A DNA stretch of 64,000 nucleotides from positions 682,001-746,000 of the forward strand of contig JAFEKR010000008.1 in the NCBI GenBank assembly GCA_019022495.1, in the 5' to 3' direction. The notes below the pieces were generated by a model. The model was not told the origin of the DNA. It worked only from the letters and a program-made list of their open reading frames with translations, and did no database searches. The DNA is from Epichloe hybrida (lineage: Eukaryota; Ascomycota; Sordariomycetes; Hypocreales; Clavicipitaceae). This document shows positions 32,188-43,585 of the stretch, one piece after another (position 1 is the stretch's first letter; every line of letters starts with the position of its first letter). Both the position numbers and the translations under genes were made by a program.

Positions 32188-33499
32188 ATGGATCCTAAAC
32201 AGAAGTTCTACCGCCACTTTCTGGACAGCGTTGCGGGTGAGCCGGCTTGAGAAAGCATCCCAACAGAGCGCGAGGCTGACTTGATGAGAAAAAATGGTAC
32301 CCATGTAGAACTTCAAGATTTGATCGACCAACTTGGGTCTGTCTCTCCAATCGCCGGGGAGCGTCAAGAGGCCATCGACCATGTTTTGGCTGGCATCAGC
32401 AAGCTTCAACATGAGGTCTCGGACGCTGCAGATTTTACCCCCTCGTATGACCGCAAGCAGTACTCTGATGTTGGTAGCATCGCCCTCGATGCTGTCCTTG
32501 GCAGACTTGGCTGACGAGCTTGCTCTCAACTTATTAGTCCATCAAAAGTCTTCAGGACAAACTCAATGAGACACTGGTCAAAATCACCCCAAAATCACGC
32601 TTCCAGTTCAGACGACCCAGCATCAAAGCGCACGTTGACATGGGAGCGCCGGAAAACGACCCACGGTTACACCCGGGGAGCTTTTCCAGAAACGCGCAGA
32701 ACCACAAGAGTGAAGAGCACCAGGACCAGGAAGCCATCGAGACTGATGACAAGGTTGGCGACCTTCGGTCTACTACTAGGGAAATGAGGGACTACAACGC
32801 CGAGCTCTCTCAGCCCAGCGGTCAATTTGTTCGGAAACCAAGCTTTTCTGCGGCCAAGAATATCGGCATCTCGGACCAGTCAAACCTTCACATTATCCTC
32901 CCATCTTCGGCAGCGAGGGCCACGGCGTCGGGTAGCTTGACTGGTTTGAAATCCTGCATCGTCGACATGTCTGTTCCTACAGCTCAGGGACGGCCGTTCC
33001 CAGGTCTTGCTCTGAGGGACATTTCACAGAGTCTCATCATTGCAGGCCACGTTGATGGACCCGTTCACATCACCGGGGTAACGAACAGCATCATCGTGGT
33101 TGTAGCTCGACAGGTGCGTATTCACGAGTGTAAAGACGTGGATATTTATTTGCACTGCACAAGCCACCCAATCATTGAAGATTGCACAGGCATGCGCTTC
33201 GCACCTGTGCCCGAGTGCTATGTAAGTTTTTATGAAACGACCCAGCGTGCGTGGCCTCTGCTCTGCTTTTGCCGCGATGCTGACTCTAGACGCAGGCTGT
33301 CAATGACGACTCTGGAAGGGAAAACCAATGGAACCAGGTTGATGATTTCAAGTGGCTCAAGACTGGTCAGAGCCCCAATTGGACGACATTGTCGAGTGCC
33401 GAGGTGCTGGATGAGTCTGTTTGGACCAGCGTGGTCCCGGGACAACCTGGTAAGAGCGTCGAGGAAATCCTGCATCAGGTCGGCATACCTCGTCATTGA
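32188..33499 (+). CDS. Tubulin-folding cofactor C (TBCC)
   Basis: Cofactor C joins the tubulin-folding supercomplex and triggers GTP hydrolysis on beta-tubulin, releasing alpha/beta dimers. Four exons: 32188-32236, 32309-32469, 32538-33221 and 33296-33499, with introns of 72, 68 and 74 nt. The product is 365 residues. The N-terminal spectrin-like helix begins MDPKQKFYRHFLDSV. The beta-helical C-CAP/TBCC domain spans about residues 185-330 (SLTGLKSCIVDMSV, HVDGPVHITGVTNSIIVVVA). The catalytic Gln-x-Arg-x-His motif is intact as RQVRIHECKDVDIYLH. The C-terminus has the DDFKWLKTGQSPNW block. The second intron has a slightly weak donor (GTTGGT) but the correct phase. Its start codon is 282 bp from the right-hand target duplication of the copia element. 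Confidence 0.9.
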
Positions 33500-33749
33500 T
33501 TGCAAAAAGGTTCATTTGAACTATTTCGATAAGGCTTTTTGTATGTGCCGATGTAAGCACAAGGCAGAATCGATATATATGTCCCGTAAACGCCAAACAT
33601 TCCCGGTAGAAGCAGGTAACCTGTCGACGCCGATATTTCATGCAAGACAAGGCAGTGTGCGACGCTGTCCATGAGCGCCAAGCCCCCCCCGCCCCCTTCA
33701 TTTCAAATTATAGAAAGCGTATATCGTGCGACTCGGAAGAATCTCTCTC

Positions 33750-34166
33750 TCAAGTTTCCATTCTGTCGCCTACAACTGCAGCATCCTCCTTTCCAAACTT
33801 GAGGCCCCCATCGCGTAGACTGGCGAGCAGGGCGCGCTGCTTCTCAATGCGCGCTTCCAAGTCCTGGAGCTCACGATTTTGTTCCTCAATCGAGCGCTCC
33901 ATGTCTGGAAGAAGGCGTACCTGAGCCCGAGCCTGCTGGAGCTTGTGCTTCAAGCCATCAGTCGCGCCGGGCACGTCCTTGAACGAGAGCTGTTGACCTT
34001 GGGTGCTGGCGCCGCCGGGTGTTGCACCACTTCCGGCCGCGATGCCATTCGACGACTGGAGACCAGCTCGAACCTTGGCCAGGACTATGGATAGCTCCGA
34101 TAACGCATCGAGGTCGTCTGGGGAGAGGGACGGTGGCAACGCGAGCGGGTGTTGTTCTGCCGCCAT
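33750..34166 (-). CDS. MED9: Mediator complex subunit 9
   Basis: Predicted 138 residues from MAAEQHPLALPPSLSPDD. Med9 (Cse2) sits in the Mediator middle module, which relays activator signals to RNA polymerase II. Visible features are an N-terminal helix (LDALSELSIVLAKVRAGLQS), a Gly/Ala/Thr linker, SFKDVPGATDGLKHKLQQAR, and a C-terminal coiled coil with heptad-like Leu/Ile positions (MERSIEEQNRELQDLEARIE). An in-frame ATG at 34205 would add 13 unconserved residues. It is convergent with the TBCC gene (250 bp between stops) and divergent from the mutase gene. Confidence 0.85.
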   Translation of the reverse strand: MAAEQHPLALPPSLSPDDLDALSELSIVLAKVRAGLQSSNGIAAGSGATPGGASTQGQQLSFKDVPGATDGLKHKLQQARAQVRLLPDMERSIEEQNRELQDLEARIEKQRALLASLRDGGLKFGKEDAAVVGDRMET

Positions 34167-34657
34167 TGTTGGCGAGGGACACGGAAAAAGCCGGCGGTGG
34201 TTCAATGTGAAGCACGAAAGGTTGGGAAAAGACGGGTTCAGGTGGTGCAGCGGAAAAGGCGAACCCTATTATACCTCTATGCCACGTACTCGTCGTGGGT
34301 GAAGACTTTTTGCTCGGCGGCCGCTGTGGAGCTCATCTCACCAGGAGCCCGCATGCCAGGAGACGCGCACTGTCCTCTATAGTGCCCAGGCCGTGACCAA
34401 GCACAGTGCCAATGAGGCCCCAGAATTCATTTGTTGTCGTCTTGGAGCAACTTATGACATAGGTGTGGTACGTTGTACTCCGTAAAACAACACCCCACCA
34501 TTCCCGCGTTTTACAATCTTTACTGTCCAGCTCTTCGTCAAATTCACGCATTCTTTCTTGGTTGCTCTTCAAAGTCAATAGAGCACTATAGCACCGAAAC
34601 GATATCCCCAACTTCTTTTCGCATCTCGCCACAGCAAAACGTACATACCTGTCCGTC
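34167..34657. promoter_or_regulatory. Divergent promoter MED9 / phosphoglycerate mutase
   Basis: A 491-bp shared upstream region. One exact TACTCCGTA lies at 34476-34484, 174 bp before the mutase ATG. I see no ORF worth annotating. Confidence 0.45.
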
Positions 34658-36616
34658 ATGTCGAAGACCGAGCAAAAGGCTTGCCTCAGTACGTCGTCCG
34701 CTCCCGATTCCATCAGACTGCCCCGCCACCCTCGAGCTTCTTCTGCTCCAGGTTCTCCCGCTCGCGACGGTGGAACAAGCGAGCGATCGGCAGAGTCAAG
34801 TTCCCTTGCCAAAAAGAAATATGCACGCCTTGACTATGTGCTCTTTGTTTGCTACGTTTTGGTGTATTTGGAGCTTGGATGGCTAATTCTTCTGCTCTTG
34901 CGCACCTTCAGTCGTCATTGATGGGTGGGGGATTCCCTCCGAAAATTCTCCCAAGGATGGCGATGCCATTACCAACGCCAACACGCCTGTGATGGACGAG
35001 CTGTCCAAGAATGCCGACGGCTTCACTGAGTTGGAAGCTTCTTCTTTGGCAGTTGGTCTGCCCGAGGGTCTGATGGGCAACTCGGAAGTCGGTCATCTGA
35101 ACATTGGCGCTGGCCGCGTCGTCTGGCAGGATGTCGTCCGCATCGATCAGACCATCAAGAAGGGCGAGTTCAGCAGCAACGAAACTATCAAGAAGACGTT
35201 CAAGAGCGCCGCTGCTGGCAACGGCCGCTTGCACTTGTGTGGTCTCGTTTCTCACGGTGGTGTTGTAAGTCTCAAATGCCGATATGTCACCAACGTCCCG
35301 AAATGGCCAACTGACGGGGACATTTCTCTTGCAGCACTCCAAGCAGGAACACCTTTACGCTCTTCTCCGCGCTGCCAAGGAGTACAAGGTTCCCAAGGTC
35401 TTCATTCACTTCTTTGGTGACGGCCGTGACACCGACCCCAAATCCGGTGCCGGCTACATGCAGGAGCTTGTTGACTATCTCAAGGAGGTAGGCGTTGGAC
35501 AGATTGCTACCGTGGTCGGTCGCTACTTTGCCATGGACCGTGATAAGCGATGGGAGCGTGTCGAGATTGCCCTCAAGGGCATGTGCCATGGAGAGGGCGA
35601 GGCCAGCGAAGACCCTGTCGCCACTGTCAGGGCTCTGTATGAGCGCGGCGGAGATAATGATCGCGACGAGTTTCTGAAGCCCATTATTGTCGGCGGTGAT
35701 GAAGGCAGAATCAAGGGTAATATTTTATACATTGACGGAACTTTTGTCTCGATGTTGCGCTGGATGTGCTAATTAATGCTTTGTTCCAGATGATGATACT
35801 GTCTTCTTCTTCAACTACCGCTCCGACCGGGCACGGCAGATCACCCAGCTGCTCGGTGATGTCGATCGATCTGTCCTGCCCGATTTCAAGTACCCCAAGA
35901 TCAACAAACTCGTCACCATGACCACCTACAAGACCGACTTCCCCTTTGAGGTTGCCTTTGAGCCTCAGCGCATGGGCAACGTCTTGGCCGAATGGCTGGG
36001 CAAGCAAAACGTTGAACAAGTACACATTGCCGAGACTGAGAAGTACGCTCACGTCACCTTCTTCTTCAATGGCGGTGTCGAGAGGGTGTTTCCTCTGGAG
36101 ACTCGCGACCAAGATCAGGATCTTGTTCCTTCCAACAAGTCAGTGGCTACCTATGACAAGGCGCCTGAGATGTCTGCGGACGGTGTCGCAGACCAGGTCT
36201 GCAAGCGCTTGGCTGAGCAGAAATTCCCCTTCGTCATGAACAACTTTGCTCCTCCGGACATGGTTGGTCACACTGGTGTGTATGAGGCCGCCATCATCGG
36301 CTGCGAGGCTACCGACAAGGCCATTGGCAAGATTCTGGAAAGCTGCAAGAAAGAGGGTTACATTCTCTTCATCACGGCCGACCACGGCAACGCTGAGGAG
36401 ATGAAGTTTGAAGATGGCAAGCCCAAGACCAGCCACACCACCAACAAGGTGCCTTTGATCATGGCCAATGCCCCAGAGGGATGGAGCCTGAAAAAGGCAG
36501 ATGGTGTTTTGGGAGATGTTGCGCCCACCATCCTTGCTGCCATGGGTCTGCCACAGCCAGATGAGATGACTGGAAAGTCTCTGCTTGACAAGGATCTTAA
36601 GAGAACTGCCGAGTAA
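34658..36616 (+). CDS. 2,3-bisphosphoglycerate-independent phosphoglycerate mutase
   Basis: Glycolytic and gluconeogenic enzyme interconverting 3- and 2-phosphoglycerate in the cytosol, using two metal ions and a phosphoserine. Exons 34658-34688, 34912-35264, 35335-35716 and 35790-36616 give 530 residues; introns are 223, 70 and 73 nt. The first join restores VIDGWGIP, with the first metal ligand Asp. The catalytic Ser is in GLMGNSEVGHLNIGAGR. Further ligands and substrate residues are in GDGRDTDPKS, GRYFAMDRDKRWERV, NYRSDRARQ, NNFAPPDMVGHTG and TADHGNAEEM. This is the alkaline-phosphatase-like enzyme class found in filamentous fungi, unrelated to the yeast GPM1 type. All signature motifs are intact. 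Confidence 0.95.
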
Positions 36617-38399
36617 AGCTTGACAGTCTTGGAATATATCGGAATTGGAAGTTATGGGAATGATGGTGAAACAGAAAAAAAGGGGGCTGTTGATTTGTGT
36701 GCGGGCGTTGTGGCAGTGGGAGCGAGTACACGATTTGGCGAGACATGAGAAACGAAAATCCGTGTAAATTAGATGATGAACACGAGAATGGACATGAACG
36801 GGCGCGGCCCCTGGCTGATAGACAGAACAAGAGCAAAGTACAGAAAAGGACCATATCATTCCACGAATTGACAAATTGACGAAAGTACCAGGTGCTCCTT
36901 GTAGCATATGTGTCGGAACACAGAGATTATAGCCGCAGTCCTGCTTAGGGCTGCGCGTCTGGTTTATTTTTTTTTTCTTGTGGCCTGACGGTTTTCTCAT
37001 TACAATGAATGGCAAGGCATGGCTTGTCGTTGTGTAGTTGACGCAAGCTGCATGCAATTTCATTAGAACTGACCAAGATTAAAGGGGTCGGGTCTGGTTG
37101 TTCTCCCAAGCTCGAGGTTGGCCTGTACATACGGACGGATACGGATACGGGAGTATTATAGGACAGGGCAATTGATTGGTATCGCAAAGGGCGTCATCGG
37201 ATGAAGAGCAGGGCATCGTGGAATCGTGGATGGACCCTTTCCTGACAAATCGCGGGCCTTGCCTTACGTCATAGGTGGTGTCTGCAAGGGTCTCTCACCC
37301 GGACGTGTCAGCCAAACAGACAATACGACCCAACCACAGGTTGACCACAGCTCGGATACCCTCCGACTGTCGAGCCACTCAGAACAGCCAAAAAAGAAAA
37401 AAAAAAAACACAACCCAAGGTACGTACTCAGGACCCTTGGAATTATCCTGTGTAGATTCATTCAGTTCCAGATTCGCAGCATGCTTTCGATGCATTCTTA
37501 AGGGGGGTGCATCGAAAAGGGGTCCATGGCGTCCACACCACACAGTCAGTCAGCGTGTCAGCATTGGCGATGTGCAGGTGATGAAACACGACGGTACCGT
37601 TGTAGAAGGAGGCACGGGGGGTGCTGGGTCCAGATGCGAGGGGTCTAGATCGATCGATTTTTACGGCGCGCTGGCTGGCCGCCGGCTGCACGCGTGGTAG
37701 TGGTGGTAGCGGTAGCAGAGGTGTGAGCTCCGACGCCCTCCTTCTGTCGCTTCGGTGAGTTCGGAGGGGGTTGCTGGGCGGAAAAACAGGCCACGCGCGC
37801 GTGCACAGGGCAATTTAGTTTGTCCACGAAATTGAGAACTGACGAGAACCAGTTGACTAGTGCCGATGACAGCGCAAACGTCAGATTCGCGGACGCTACT
37901 CCGTAATACGGGCGGACTGGAAGGAGCCACTTGGGGTTACCTACCCTGCTGTTTGGCTTTTTGAGCCGGTGGGGGTCTTCGCCTGTTCTCTCGTGGCTGG
38001 CTTCCAGCAGTCACTCAATCCCATGTTTGCTTGCTATGTAGTGTGCACGAGCCAGGCACAGAGAATTGCTATCCGTATGTATATTCGTGCTAACGGGGTT
38101 CTCGTTCGATGTGATCAATACGCATCAGGATTCTCAGAAGAACACAGTGACAAATTTTTCATTTCAACCGGGGCTCTGGGAAAGATCCACTCGATATATT
38201 CAATTGGGAGGAAATCCTGCTGGGACTCTTTAATCGACCTGATTTGATTTGTCCATGTCCATCCAGGAGGGCGTATTTGGAAATATGTACCAATTTGATG
38301 TTGAGGCTCTTGATGAAAGATTTGGGGAATTGCCACCAATGACAGACAGAAGAAGCATCTTGATGCGCTTGCCTCACTAACGTCACACCCTAGGTGTGT
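36617..38399. other. Gene-poor region upstream of frq, distal part
   Basis: I find no supportable coding gene in these 1.8 kb. Contents are a GATCGATCGAT repeat at 37648-37658, an exact TACTCCGTA at 37897-37905, a GGATACGGATACGGGAGTA stretch near 37137-37155, and homopolymer runs of A (37397-37408) and T (36966-36976). It may contain distal clock-gene regulatory DNA or non-coding transcripts; neither can be shown here. Confidence 0.4.
37648..37658. promoter_or_regulatory. GATC-repeat candidate distal White-Collar site
   Basis: GATCGATCGAT about 2.25 kb upstream of the frq start codon. In Neurospora, paired GATC/GATN elements upstream of frq (the Clock box and the light element) bind the White Collar complex. 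Assignment here is by resemblance and position only. Confidence 0.3.
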
Positions 38400-39899
38400 C
38401 CATGTCTATGTACTCCGTAGACCCTGAGTTGCTGCTGCTGGCTGCTGTGGGTCCCGATCTCTTCTGATCCCTCTAACACCATGTAAGTTGTGGAAATCGA
38501 AGCAATGGGCGTCGAATCTGGGGGCTTCGCGGCCCGCAGGCTTCTTCCACCCCCATTAATCAATGTCTCTCTCAGCGTGGCCACGGCCCTCGTCGCCGCC
38601 AGCGACGGGCCTGGCAATGCCCTCTCGCATCTGTTCCCCAAGCTTTTCCGCCACGGTCGATATCCTCCCCATTTTATCAGTGAACCGTCCTTCAACCTCA
38701 AGTTCGCATTATCCACAGGCGCATGCACCTTGCCACATGCACCTTGCCACATGCACCTTGCCACATGCACTTGACGACCTCCAAACGGCCTATCTATTCG
38801 CAACTCACCATTCGATACACGACTTACCATCGCAAACACTCCTCGTATCAACTTCCTCGCTTGATTTAGGTCTCAGCCAAGTCAATTGCGACGAGGCCGA
38901 ACTTGCTACGTTGCAAGCCAGTCCTCTGGAACTCCGGACAACTTGATTCGAGGTGCCGACATTTTTCTGCCTCTTCATTTTCCGAGTTTGCGTCCGCCCG
39001 AACCAGGATTTTTTGTTTGTTTCGAGATTCGAAAAATTATTTATCCTGACAGCTACGACCAAACATACGTCAAAGCCACCGCCACAAAACTCCGAGTTGA
39101 CGAGGATCCTGGTGATTTTGTTGAGGTGAGCCGCCCACAATCGCTCTCACGAATGGTATACCGCGAACAGGACGTGAATATGAATGCCAAACAAGCGCCT
39201 CATATCCGCATCTCATGGTCGCAATCACTCGAGCCTCTACAACCACGCCCGTATACGGACTGTCATGCTGACCCTTTTTGCAACACAGAGTGTCTCCTTG
39301 GATTCAGCCGCTACATCCACTTTCGAGTGAGGTGCCCGATCAATTTGCCCGAGGATTTGATTGAGAAACTCGGATACCCTCAGTCTGCAAGCAAAAAGCA
39401 CAGGTGCCTTTCCGGGTGTCATCAGGCCCAGCTTCTTTGACTTCAGGCGCCCATATAAGAGACAGGTATGTGAGCTATCGGACGGCCCAGTTGATTATTA
39501 TGACACAATGCGTGCCATCAAATGACGGCGCTCGATCGATCGATCACATCCCCAGCGGTGCTGTTCTGCCAGTACGCCGCCCAATTGTGGTGGGACGCTA
39601 GCAGTGCTGCGGCCCCTCACCTAATAAGCTGGGCTCGCTTCATCAAAACGGCCTCGATACCCGTGCTAACACTATCCTCCACGCACATAGACAGCACACC
39701 CTTCTAGCGGTTACACATCATACATACGTCACAGCTCCCAAGGGTCTGTCTTTCACACGGTCTCTACGAGCTCTTTCAGGGTCTGTTGCCCAGGCCATAT
39801 TTCCCGGGATAGATCAAGCTGCATATCAAGAGTCATGTCCGGCCCCATTCTTCTTACACAGCTACTATAAACTACTATCCAGATTCTTATGCGTCGACG
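38400..39899 (+). promoter_or_regulatory. Probable frq promoter and 5' leader
   Basis: The 1.5 kb before the frq ATG. It holds TACTCCGTA at 38411-38419, a minisatellite of three GCACCTTGCCACAT-type units around 38724-38768, and a GATC triple repeat at 39533-39547. Open frames such as 38886-39440 (184 residues) have no domain I recognise. They could be upstream frames in a long leader, since Neurospora frq has such a leader. TSS and leader introns cannot be set from sequence alone. Confidence 0.45.
39533..39547. promoter_or_regulatory. GATC triple repeat, candidate proximal light-responsive element
   Basis: CGATCGATCGATCAC lies about 355 bp upstream of the frq start codon. Three overlapping CGATC units resemble the paired GATC-type sites bound by the White Collar complex GATA-type zinc finger in known frq promoters. 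Binding is inferred. Confidence 0.4.
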
Positions 39900-42800
39900 A
39901 TGGCATTACACGCCCAGAAACCACAGGGCACAGAACCACCGCGTCTGAGTGCAACCGGACAACCTCTTCCTCGTCGAAGCTCACCAGAGAAATCCGTAAC
40001 TTTGAATCATCACAGACTTGCCCGAGATGCCTCTCTCAGAGCCAGTCCTGGTTCAACACCAACAAACAAAACCAACACTACGAACTCCACACGTCGGAAC
40101 TCATCCGGCGAGAGTCACGAAACAGGTCAAAGTGATCCAATCAAATGGTTTGACCAGTCCAATGAGAATCCGACAGCAACGTTCGATCATGCCACCATGG
40201 ATGGTAAGTTCAAGTTACCAAGCAATTGAAACGACCAACGTCTAACATAGCTGACACAAAAAAATCATAGTCGACCCTCCCTTTTTTCAAAAAGAATCGG
40301 ATTCATCGAACGAAGACAGACCTTATACGTATCAAAAAAGCCCACAACCCCAACCGCGTCTTGCTACAGGCCATAGTAGCAGTGCCGATGACTATCGAAG
40401 TGTGATTGACGACCTTACCGTTGAAATACAAAACCTCAGAGAAGAGTTGAGGAAGCACAAACAGCGAGGACCTGACATGTTAAGGAAGGATCAATTGTTT
40501 GAAATCAAATACCACGGTCTCCCAAAACGCAAAAGAAGGGAACTGGAAACAACACTTCGCGATTTTGCCGCGAGCGTGGAAGGCTCACCTGGCGTATCAG
40601 CCCCTCGGCAGAACAAGTCCCTGCAACAGTCCAACCGCGATCACATGTATTCCAGCTCTGCTGCTGCGTCAAAGCACGCCTCATCGTCGTCTGGTTCCAA
40701 TACCAGACCAATCGATTCTGCATATGCGTCCATGTCCAGCGGTGCCAACTCATCCGGTGTATCACTTGGCCGTCCTGCGGCTAACTCCCGAGCAAAAAAC
40801 GCCCAGAAAGTGGAAAACTATTTGCGCGATATTCCGGAGGGACTGTACCCGCGACACATGATTTTGACAGACCGCGAGAAGAAGAAGCTTGTAGTTCGAC
40901 GCCTGGAACAGCTTTTCACGGGCAAGTTTAGTGGTCGACATGCACGCCAAGCGAGACAAGGCTTGAACGTTCCTGGGCTGTCGGCGCCGGATGTTGATCC
41001 CGAAATGCAGCCCAAGTTTCTCAAGGAACAACAACAGAGTACAGGTCCCTCTGGACTCGAACCGTCCCGTGAAGCCAAAATAATAGGGCAGCCTCAGAAG
41101 TCTGGAACATTTGAGAAGAAAAATTCTTCAAGGGACAATGTCTCTACATCAAATTCGAACGGCGATCAGACAGAGTCAAGCGGAAACGGCAACAGCAGTC
41201 GTTCTGGAGCCAACACATCGCCAATGCAGCCACCAGCTGCGGACCAAAGACCAACGAGAGTCAAGGATTTGGACCCCGACCGTGTACAAGTTCCCTCGGA
41301 AAATATGGAATACATTCGACATCTGGGTCTTGTACCTCCAGAACTACTGACTAGTACCCACAACGATGTCCAGCCAGACGCTGATGGCTGGGTTTACTTG
41401 AATCTTCTGTGCAGCCTGGCCCAGTTGCACATTGTCAACGTTACGCCAAGCTTCGTGCGAAGTGCAGTGAGCGATATTAGCACCAAGTTCCAGCTTTCCC
41501 CCGACGGCCGCAAGATTCGTTGGCGCGGCGGAAGTGAGGGCACCCGATTTTCGAGCGACAGCTCTAACGACAGCAGCCAGACGACGACCCCTGATCTCGG
41601 GGATGTTGATCAAGCAAACATGGGGCGTTCGTGTAAAAGGCAAAAAACAGCCAACTCCTCCGGATATGAAATTCAATCCGGGGGAAGTTCTAAGAGCCGC
41701 TCGAAATTTGGACCCCAGGTCTCCACGTCCTCTGATAGTTTTCACTACAAACCCTTGTTCGCCCGCACCAGTTCTCCCAATGGTGAAACGTCTATGGATG
41801 ACACTTTGTCTTCATTTGGCCCCCTTGAGGGTAGTAATATCGACGAATCAAGGGAGGGGTTGAGCGGCTCTGGAATGTCTAATCGCCGAAAGCGGCGTCA
41901 CGACGGCGCCGTCATTTTCTACAGCGGTGCACCATTCTGCACTGACTTGTCGGGTGATCCTGGCGATGCATCTCCCACAGCATACTTGTTGTCTTGTGAA
42001 CAGGAATCACAGGAGCAAGATTGGACACTGGACCGCCCCCTGGTTCATCGCTCTGCGTCCGGATCTTCCTTGAATTTTCGACCGTTGAGTGAATGGAAAC
42101 ACAATGACGAGTCCGACTTGAAGATGAACGTGGATAACTTGGAAGATGTTCCTGGATTGGCAACCGATTCAGACTCGGAATGTGACACCCCTGATCCTGA
42201 GTTTCCGTGGTCGACCGGTCAGCAGTACATCGAGGTACTTCCCCTGGAGCCTTGCGGTCTGGGAGGTGTCATGCCTGACGATCATTTTATGGTCGTCGTC
42301 ACCACCAAGAGATCCAAGGATGAGTCGCCGTCAGAACAGCGATCGACCACACGTAGGAAGTCGGAAGAAGCCAGTGAACTTATTATTGGCAGATTGGCAA
42401 GCATGTCAACATCGTCCCCCGTACCGATATCTTCTACCCAGCAAGCTGTCCCTGTTGAGATCGACTACGTGTCCGGCAGTATTAAGCGACTTGCGCCCGT
42501 GTCTCTGCCCCCGCCAGTCATTTTCCTTCCGCCTTTCAGCAGCGACTCCTCGAGCGTGAATGATGACTCTGGATCAGATGAGCAGGAAGACGGCGATGTC
42601 GAGTCATCAGTAGAGCTGATGAGTCGCCAAGCAAATCCTCACCAGTCAGATGGCTATCCAGACGGCGTGTTGAGCAGCGGGGACGAAGACGGCGAGGACC
42701 CCGACGAGGACTCCGAGGGTCTGAAAATGTATGACCGTATGGACACAGATGTCAATGTGGGCTTCAAGAATGACGGCAAACGGGAATCCATCGGCAGTGC

Positions 42801-42933
42801 TGAAGCTGTGCCCGGCAGTTTGCGACGAGGCAAGAGTGCAAGTGCCGATCCCGTGTCCCGGACCGGGGCTAGCTCAGCGGCGACAGCAGGGGAAGTTCGA
42901 AGCAGGAACAGCAGCAGTGACGAAGAAAGTTGA
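39900..42933 (+). CDS. frq: Circadian clock protein FREQUENCY
   Basis: Negative element of the fungal circadian clock; with FRH and casein kinase 1 it represses the White Collar complex. Exons 39900-40203 and 40271-42933 (67-nt intron) give 988 residues, almost the Neurospora length. Seen: [14 protein letters not shown] at the N-terminus; Met100 next to the intron, followed by [16 protein letters not shown]; the coiled coil [20 protein letters not shown] at about 140-165; a basic patch [29 protein letters not shown]; the casein-kinase docking blocks [20 protein letters not shown] (about 295-314) and [18 protein letters not shown] (about 365-382); and [20 protein letters not shown] in the FRH-interaction region. 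The rest is Ser/Asp/Glu-rich PEST-like sequence with many phosphorylatable sites. The homology is unmistakable along the whole length. Confidence 0.96.
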
Positions 42934-43525
42934 GCATACACACAAGGGACACGATCGTACCACCGTAGTACGAAATTCACGAAACACGCATTTACTCGAT
43001 TTATTGTTTTTTTTTTGGGCCCCCAGCGGTGCCGTCTCATAAGCACTTTTAAACTCTTCAGGTTTTATGGGTCTCAGAAATTTGGAATAGTATACCCCTC
43101 GTTGTTGGACATATGAAGCGTTTTCTCTGATTCCGGGCATGGTTTTTGGGCAATTTTCTTGGGGGAACATTGCCAGCAATGGGCGAAAACAGCCAAAGAG
43201 GCTTATCTTTACTTCTATTTCGAAGCATATTGTACGGTGTTTAGGCAATTTTATGCAATACTTGACAGTGTTGGAGCGATGGAAGTGAGAAGGAGAAAAT
43301 TTGCCTGAAAAGGATGGTGCACGGGATTTGTCGATACCGGTTGATACGATAGTTTCTGTAAGCGTAAGAACTCACTACTAGGTTGGCTAGTAGAAGTCAA
43401 ACATTACAGATGGAGAAGCATTTTTAAGCGTACTCGGATAGTGACATGACGACAGCATGAGCGAGCGGCAGTACAAGATCCACACTCGTGCTCCAAAGAC
43501 GGCCAATGAAAATGCACGACACAAG

Positions 43526-43585
<60 letters not shown>

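Noticed and set aside
38886..39440. 184-codon plus-strand frame upstream of frq
   Set aside because: No domain, no clear splice partners, and it lies where a long frq leader is expected. Could be an upstream frame; not supportable as a gene.
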